From UBA1952 sp965246855 (lineage in GTDB: Bacteria; Bacteroidota; Bacteroidia; Chitinophagales; Chitinophagaceae): a stretch of 64,000 nucleotides of DNA. Where the stretch lies: the NCBI GenBank assembly GCA_965246855.1, contig CBDFFP010000003.1, forward strand, positions 248,001 through 312,000, in the 5' to 3' direction. Below are positions 59,617-64,000 of the stretch, piece by piece. The first letter of the stretch is position 1, and every line of letters begins with the position of its first letter. Made by a program: the position numbers and the translations under genes. The notes under the pieces were generated by a model. It was not told the DNA's origin. It saw only the letters and a list, made by a program, of their open reading frames with translations, and did no database searches.

Positions 59617-60345
59617 TTGCCCAACGATTTTTTTCGCTTCAAACAGTTCACCGTGCAGCAGTCGCGCTGCGCGATGAAGGTGAGTACCGATGCGTGTTTG
59701 TTTGGCGCCTGGGTGGATTTTCCACCGGAAACAAAACGCATTTTAGACATTGGGGCAGGAACAGGCTTGCTTTCGCTGATGACGGCGCAACGCTTTCCGC
59801 AAGCACACTTCACGGCTTTGGAAATCTACCCGGAAGCAGCGGCGCAGGCGGCAGAAAATGTGGGAAACAGTCCGTTCCGGGAGCAGATAGAAGTGGTTTG
59901 TACGGATGTGCAGGAATACAACCCGGAAGATCTTTTCGACGCGATTATCTGCAACCCGCCGTTTTTCCAAAACAGCTTGAAAGGGCCGGAAGAAACACGC
60001 AACCGCGCGCGGCATGGCGACGATGATTCGCTGACGCTGGAAGCACTTCTCGAGGCGGCCCAACGGCTGCTGAAATCAGGCGGAAGTCTAATGCTTTTGC
60101 TGCCCGAAACGGCGGCGGAAGTCTGGGAGAAAATTGCGCATAAAAGCGCGTGGCAAATGGTTGAAAAAGTGTGGGTTCAGCCGCTTCCCCAAAAAGCGCC
60201 GAACCGTATGTTTTATCATTACCAGAAGCAACCGGGTGGGGGAGAAACAGCGAAAATTTGGAGGCTGGTGCTGTACCAAAAATACGGACAGTACACGGCG
60301 CAAAGTGCAGCACTGCTGCGGCCTTTTTACCTCTATTTACTTTGA
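59617..60345 (+). CDS. tRNA1(Val) adenine-N6 methyltransferase, TrmN6-like
   Basis: 242 residues. FRFKQFTVQQSRCAMKVSTD at the start, ILDIGAGTGLLSLMTAQRFP as SAM motif near 40 and ICNPPFFQNSL (NPPF motif) near 110 match the YfiC/TrmN6 family. It would methylate A37 of a tRNA. No ATG fits; the TTG at 59617 (LPNDFFRFKQF) gives the usual family start, right behind the heptad repeat. Confidence 0.87.
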   Translation: MPNDFFRFKQFTVQQSRCAMKVSTDACLFGAWVDFPPETKRILDIGAGTGLLSLMTAQRFPQAHFTALEIYPEAAAQAAENVGNSPFREQIEVVCTDVQEYNPEDLFDAIICNPPFFQNSLKGPEETRNRARHGDDDSLTLEALLEAAQRLLKSGGSLMLLLPETAAEVWEKIAHKSAWQMVEKVWVQPLPQKAPNRMFYHYQKQPGGGETAKIWRLVLYQKYGQYTAQSAALLRPFYLYLL

Positions 60346-60500
60346 AGATTTTTCCCGCAGAAAGACGCATATTTTCCCCGAAGACTTCCACAGATTTTTC
60401 CCGTTGATTTCCGCAGAAATGTGCTGATTTTCATCTGGTAAGAAACTGCTTCGGACCTAAAAGCACAAAAGCCTTTCTCATCATTTCCTGTTCAAAATTC

Positions 60501-60812
60501 CTACGGGAAAATAAAAACCGTTGTGTCGTTTTTAAGAACGGCGATGGTGTTTTCCTTGCTGATAGGCTTTTGCGTAAAATTGTTGGCCTGCACGGCTTTT
60601 ACGTTGTAGGAATTCACGGCGAGGTTGGTAACGAATTTGGAGGTGCCGGGCTGAAGTTGACCATAAGCGCCGCCTTCAAGGAAGATGTTGTACACGTCGG
60701 TGATACTCCCATTTACGTAGCGAATTGTGCCGGTGGGTGCAGGCACAGGATCGTCTTTTTTGCAAGCGAAAAACAGGGTGGGCAGGACGGCGAGCAAAAG
60801 CAGTTTTTTCAT
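60501..60812 (-). CDS. Small lipoprotein, DUF4397-like size
   Basis: 103 residues from MKKLLLLAVLPTLFFACKKD, a lipoprotein signal with lipobox FFAC. The mature part (APTGTIRYVNGSITDVYNIF to NDTTVFIFP) is a small beta-rich domain. I cannot name a family with confidence. Between 60346 and 60500 there are only T/C-rich imperfect repeats. Confidence 0.75.
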   Translation of the reverse strand: MKKLLLLAVLPTLFFACKKDDPVPAPTGTIRYVNGSITDVYNIFLEGGAYGQLQPGTSKFVTNLAVNSYNVKAVQANNFTQKPISKENTIAVLKNDTTVFIFP

Positions 60813-60914
60813 AAAGATCTCCGGGAATTTGTCCTCTAAAATTAAGCCTGAACGCAGCAGGTTTGGAAAGGAAAATGCTGTCCAAAGGGACAGCACTCTG
60901 ACTAGCATCAGAAG

Positions 60915-60986
60915 TAGCCGCGACAGGAATCGAACCTGTATCAACTCGTTAGGAATGAGCTATTCTATCCATTGAACTACGCAGCC
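60915..60986 (-). tRNA. tRNA-Arg (anticodon CCU)
   Basis: The minus strand folds as a full cloverleaf. The acceptor stem pairs GGCTGCG with CGCGGCT (G-U pairs at two places), the T loop is GGTTCGATTCC, and the anticodon loop TTCCTAA gives CCU. No CCA is encoded. It reads AGG codons. The exopolysaccharide locus starts 270 bp away. Confidence 0.93.
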
Positions 60987-61196
60987 GGAAGGGAACGCAA
61001 AAATAGGGAAGAATATAAAAGCTGCTGGTAGAAACCCTTTGAAAGGGAGGATTACCCAATTAAGAAAATTAACTTAATTCACTAATTCATGTAGCAAGAT
61101 ACACCCAGTTGGATAATAATTGCTGTGCCAGACTCATAAAATATGTGTTAATATAAACTATAAAATCAGCTGTCTTTCCTGTTGTTGCAAAATCCC

Positions 61197-61204
61197 TACC
61201 TTTG
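61197..61204 (+). promoter_or_regulatory. Candidate -7 box of the polysaccharide export genes
   Basis: TACCTTTG is an exact TAnnTTTG box, 53 bp before the start of the export lipoprotein. TTTC rather than TTTG is found near the -33 position. Confidence 0.5.
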
Positions 61205-61257
61205 CCGTTGGCCCAAAAAAGGCTTCAGTAAAGATTTTGCTTTCTTCTAAAGCCTCT

Positions 61258-62055
61258 ATGAAAAACTGCACTTATTTTATAGTCTTTTTGTTGCTGTTAT
61301 CCGCCTGTAAGACCTACAAAAACGTACCTTATTTCAGAGACATCCCAGACTCTACCCAAATTACTCATACTTTGCCGCTGGTTTCTTTTCAAGAGGCGCG
61401 GATACAACCCGATGACATTCTACAAGTTTCTATCCAGACGATAGATCCTAAAATCAACGATCAACTGGCAACCGGAAGTGGTATGAGCTATGTCACGCAG
61501 CCTACGTCTTCTCTTTCGGCGGTAACGCCAACAGGCTCAACAGGCTATCTGGTGGATAAAGATGGCTTTATTGAGCTGCCACTTGGAGGCAGGGTGCGGG
61601 TAGGAGGGCTTACTACGGAGCAGGCGCGTGATTCCATCCGCAGGCGGGCAGAAGTGTATTATAAAGCGCCTATTATCAATGTCCGTTTTGCCAATTTCCA
61701 GGTTACAATTCTGGGCGAAGTGAACCGGCCTTCCACCTATGTAGTGCCTAACGAGCGGATAGACATTATTCAGGCTTTAGGGATGGCGGGCGATCTTACT
61801 ATTTATGGCAAGCGCGAAAATATAATGATTATCCGAGAAGAAAATGGTCAGAAAACTTTTGCGAGACTCAACCTGAACTCTTCCGATATTTTCCGGTCGC
61901 CTTATTTCCAGCTTCGCCAGCGGGATATTGTGTATGTGGAGCCTTCGCGCATAAAGGCGGCTTCTACCGATGCCTCTCAAACGCGTATTATTTCTCTTAT
62001 CAGCCTGGCTACTACGGTACTTGTTGTTATTATAAGCCGGATTAATTTTAAATAG
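61258..62055 (+). CDS. Polysaccharide export lipoprotein, Wza-like
   Basis: 265 residues. A lipoprotein signal (LLLLSAC near 17) is followed by the export domain (IQPDDILQVSIQTIDPKIN near 50), a SLBB-like domain (VTILGEVNRPSTYVVPNERI near 155) and a C-terminal membrane helix (LISLATTVLVVIISRI). It would form the outer part of a capsule or exopolysaccharide channel with the Wzc-like protein encoded 18 bp downstream. Confidence 0.92.
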   Translation: MKNCTYFIVFLLLLSACKTYKNVPYFRDIPDSTQITHTLPLVSFQEARIQPDDILQVSIQTIDPKINDQLATGSGMSYVTQPTSSLSAVTPTGSTGYLVDKDGFIELPLGGRVRVGGLTTEQARDSIRRRAEVYYKAPIINVRFANFQVTILGEVNRPSTYVVPNERIDIIQALGMAGDLTIYGKRENIMIIREENGQKTFARLNLNSSDIFRSPYFQLRQRDIVYVEPSRIKAASTDASQTRIISLISLATTVLVVIISRINFK

Positions 62056-62073
62056 ATTATTTATTAAAATAAT

Positions 62074-64000
62074 ATGGATCAACAACAGCCGTCCCTTACC
62101 GATACGAATGGAACGCTTTTTCAGCCGCAGGAGGAGTCGTCCGTTAACCTGCAAAAAGTCATTGGCAAGTTGGCTGCTTACTGGCCTTGGTTTGTAGGAT
62201 GTATTATTCTTTCGCTTGTTGGTGCATTTCTGCATTTGCGTTACAGCACGCCGGTATATAAAGTGAGTGCCAAGATTATGGTGCAGGATGATAAGAAAGG
62301 TTCCGGCTTTCCGGACGCCGATGTTATGGAAAGTCTGGGTATGGGTGGTGCAAAAAGCAATGTGGACAATGAACTGGAGATTATTACCAGCCGGACGCTG
62401 ATAGAGCGGGTCGTGAGAGGTTTGCAACTGAATGTAAGCATTTTTAATGCCGGACATATAAAAGAGACAGAAGTGTATCTGGATCGTCCTTATGATGTGA
62501 ACTTCATATCTTTCGTAGAGGATTCTATCCGCCGAAAGTATGAGTATCATATATTGGATGGTGGTGATTCTCACTATAAATTAGAAGAAGGTGGAAAATC
62601 ATGGAGAGGCCGGTTTGATAACATACTCCGGTTGCCAATTGGTCAGGTAGTTATTTCCCGGAGAACTTTGTCTCACAAAGCCCACCCCAAAAGCTATTTT
62701 CAGGTCGTAAGCACAGAAGCGGCGCTGGAAAAATACATGGCCAACTTGGGTGCTGCACTCCCTAACAAGCAGGTGAGTACCATATCTATCATCTTGCAGG
62801 ATGTAGAGCCAGACAAAGGCGAGGTGGTTGTAAATCGTCTCATTGAAGAGTACATGCGCGCTAATGTGAGTGACCGCAACCGGATTGCAGACAGTACAAT
62901 GCACTTTATTGACGAACGTCTCAGCCTTGTAAACGGCGAACTGACGGGCATTGAACAGAATATTCAGGATTTTAAAGCCAGCAACGATCTTACCGACCTG
63001 ACGGAGCAGTCGAAGCAGTTATTAAGTAACACCACTGATTATGCCAAACAACTTACTGATAAGGAGGTGCAATATTCGGTGGTGCAGTCGCTGGAGCGGT
63101 TTATAAACAGCAACGCACCGGGTAGCCGGGTTATTCCAACCTCGCTGATGGTGCAGGATCCGGTTTTTACGCCTATTGTATCCAGCTATAACACCCTTCA
63201 ATTGCAGCGGGAACAGTTGCTGATGACCAATACGGAAAACAGCCCGGCAGTAAGAACACTGGACCTCCAAATGGCTTCTATCCAGCGGGAAATGAGCCAG
63301 AGCATTAGTACATTGAAGCGTCAGTTGCAAACTTCTATTGCACAGCTACAGGTTAAAGTTGGTCGTTTGGATGCGGAGATAAGAAAGGTACCGGCCAAAG
63401 AACGCACTTTTCTGGAATACTCCCGGCAACAGGCTATTAAACAGGATTTGTATGTGTTTTTGCTGAAAAAACGTGAGGAGTCCGCCATCACCAAATCATC
63501 TACCGTAGCCAATGCGCGCGTGGTGGATCCGGCCCGCAAAGATTCTACACCTTTTAAGCCAAAAAAGCCGCTTATCCTGCTTTCAGCTTTCGCTATCGGT
63601 CTTTTGCTGCCTTACGGTATTATTTCTCTTAAAGATGCCCTCAACACAAGGATTGAGTCCAAAGAGGATATCACTAGCCGCACACAAGTTCCTATTCTGG
63701 CAGAAATCAGCCACAATCCGGAAGCAAACGACAAGCTTGTGGTAACATCCAACTCCCGCAACGCCATCTCGGAACAGTTCCGGGCGCTACGCTCCAACCT
63801 GCAATTTGTACTAACGGGTAAAGAAGAGAAAACCATCCTAATGACCTCCAGTATGAGCGGAGAAGGAAAATCGTTTGTTTCACTGAACCTTGCCAGTGCC
63901 CTGGCGATTTCTGGCAAAAAAGTAATCGTGATGGAGCTGGATTTGCGCAAACCTAAAGTGTCTCAGTATCTCCAACTGCCCAATAATATTGGTTTCAGCA
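62074..64000 (+). CDS. Wzc-like chain-length determinant / tyrosine kinase, 3' end missing
   Basis: 642 residues are visible; the gene runs off the window. A membrane helix (about 40-58), the Wzz domain (to about 490) with long coiled coils, a second helix (about 500-520), then the kinase part: Walker A in TSSMSGEGKSFVSLNLA near 593 and Walker A' in VMELDLRKPK near 622. The family sets polysaccharide length and phosphorylates itself on C-terminal tyrosines, which lie outside the window. It forms an operon with the Wza-like gene. Confidence 0.93.
   Translation, partial: MDQQQPSLTDTNGTLFQPQEESSVNLQKVIGKLAAYWPWFVGCIILSLVGAFLHLRYSTPVYKVSAKIMVQDDKKGSGFPDADVMESLGMGGAKSNVDNELEIITSRTLIERVVRGLQLNVSIFNAGHIKETEVYLDRPYDVNFISFVEDSIRRKYEYHILDGGDSHYKLEEGGKSWRGRFDNILRLPIGQVVISRRTLSHKAHPKSYFQVVSTEAALEKYMANLGAALPNKQVSTISIILQDVEPDKGEVVVNRLIEEYMRANVSDRNRIADSTMHFIDERLSLVNGELTGIEQNIQDFKASNDLTDLTEQSKQLLSNTTDYAKQLTDKEVQYSVVQSLERFINSNAPGSRVIPTSLMVQDPVFTPIVSSYNTLQLQREQLLMTNTENSPAVRTLDLQMASIQREMSQSISTLKRQLQTSIAQLQVKVGRLDAEIRKVPAKERTFLEYSRQQAIKQDLYVFLLKKREESAITKSSTVANARVVDPARKDSTPFKPKKPLILLSAFAIGLLLPYGIISLKDALNTRIESKEDITSRTQVPILAEISHNPEANDKLVVTSNSRNAISEQFRALRSNLQFVLTGKEEKTILMTSSMSGEGKSFVSLNLASALAISGKKVIVMELDLRKPKVSQYLQLPNNIGFS

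Overview
The window looks like the chromosome of a Bacteroidota member, most likely a Chitinophagaceae-type bacterium with moderate GC. Several things point there: a short primary sigma factor (about 290 residues) of the Bacteroidota type; -7 boxes of the form TAnnTTTG or TACCTTCG in front of several genes; no clear Shine-Dalgarno sites; a secreted protein with a type IX secretion C-terminal signal; a DUF4295 gene next to rpmG and rpmB; and a BshB1 bacillithiol deacetylase. This assignment is inference from gene content.

Layout. 1-5.8 kb: the 3' part of a metallophosphoesterase/beta-barrel gene, an HD-domain protein fused to a Pycsar-type membrane effector domain, and a membrane-bound class III nucleotide cyclase. 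5.9-13.3 kb: a repeat array, a nucleoside transporter, pyruvate dehydrogenase E2, a membrane protein, the rpmB-rpmG-DUF4295 cluster, bshB1 and a ferritin-like protein. 13.4-18.2 kb: a large hybrid histidine kinase with CheR and CheB. 18.2-23.2 kb: an accessory block of two transglutaminase-like exported proteins. One carries an RHS-core-like junction and a distinct AT-rich C-terminal module, followed by two AT-rich genes and a duplicated gene fragment. 23.4-32.5 kb: a repeat array, then housekeeping genes (rpsT, lytic transglycosylase, tatA, rluD, DUF58, DUF177, rpmF, plsX). 32.7-35.0 kb: a complete methyltransferase plus endonuclease pair lying between the N-terminal and C-terminal remnants of what appears to be another restriction-modification gene. 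35.0-46.5 kb: a repeat array, rnpB, a CvfB-like protein, rpoD, an LptF/G permease, PAP2, GT39, an acyl-CoA reductase with ferredoxin, and dprA. 46.5-47.0 kb: a repeat array followed by a second copy of the dprA 3' end. 47-60.8 kb: rimO, a UPF0175/PIN toxin-antitoxin pair, der, a PNGase F-like secreted protein, a broken YoeB module, tilS, an S41 peptidase, tsaD and a TrmN6-like methyltransferase. 60.9-64 kb: tRNA-Arg(CCU), then the start of an exopolysaccharide export locus (Wza-like lipoprotein and Wzc-like kinase, the latter cut by the window edge).

Three themes stand out. First, four intergenic regions hold contiguous arrays of exactly 21-bp units. Each array has its own unit sequence, and each is self-complementary within a unit or between neighbouring units. 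Second, short 7-bp (heptad) repeats sit directly upstream of five genes, always in the same orientation relative to the gene. Third, three accessory insertions left scars: a 194-bp direct repeat around the transglutaminase/RHS module, split remnants around the restriction-modification pair, and a duplicated dprA 3' end beyond one 21-bp array.

All calls come from reading the sequence and from knowledge of protein families; no database search was run.
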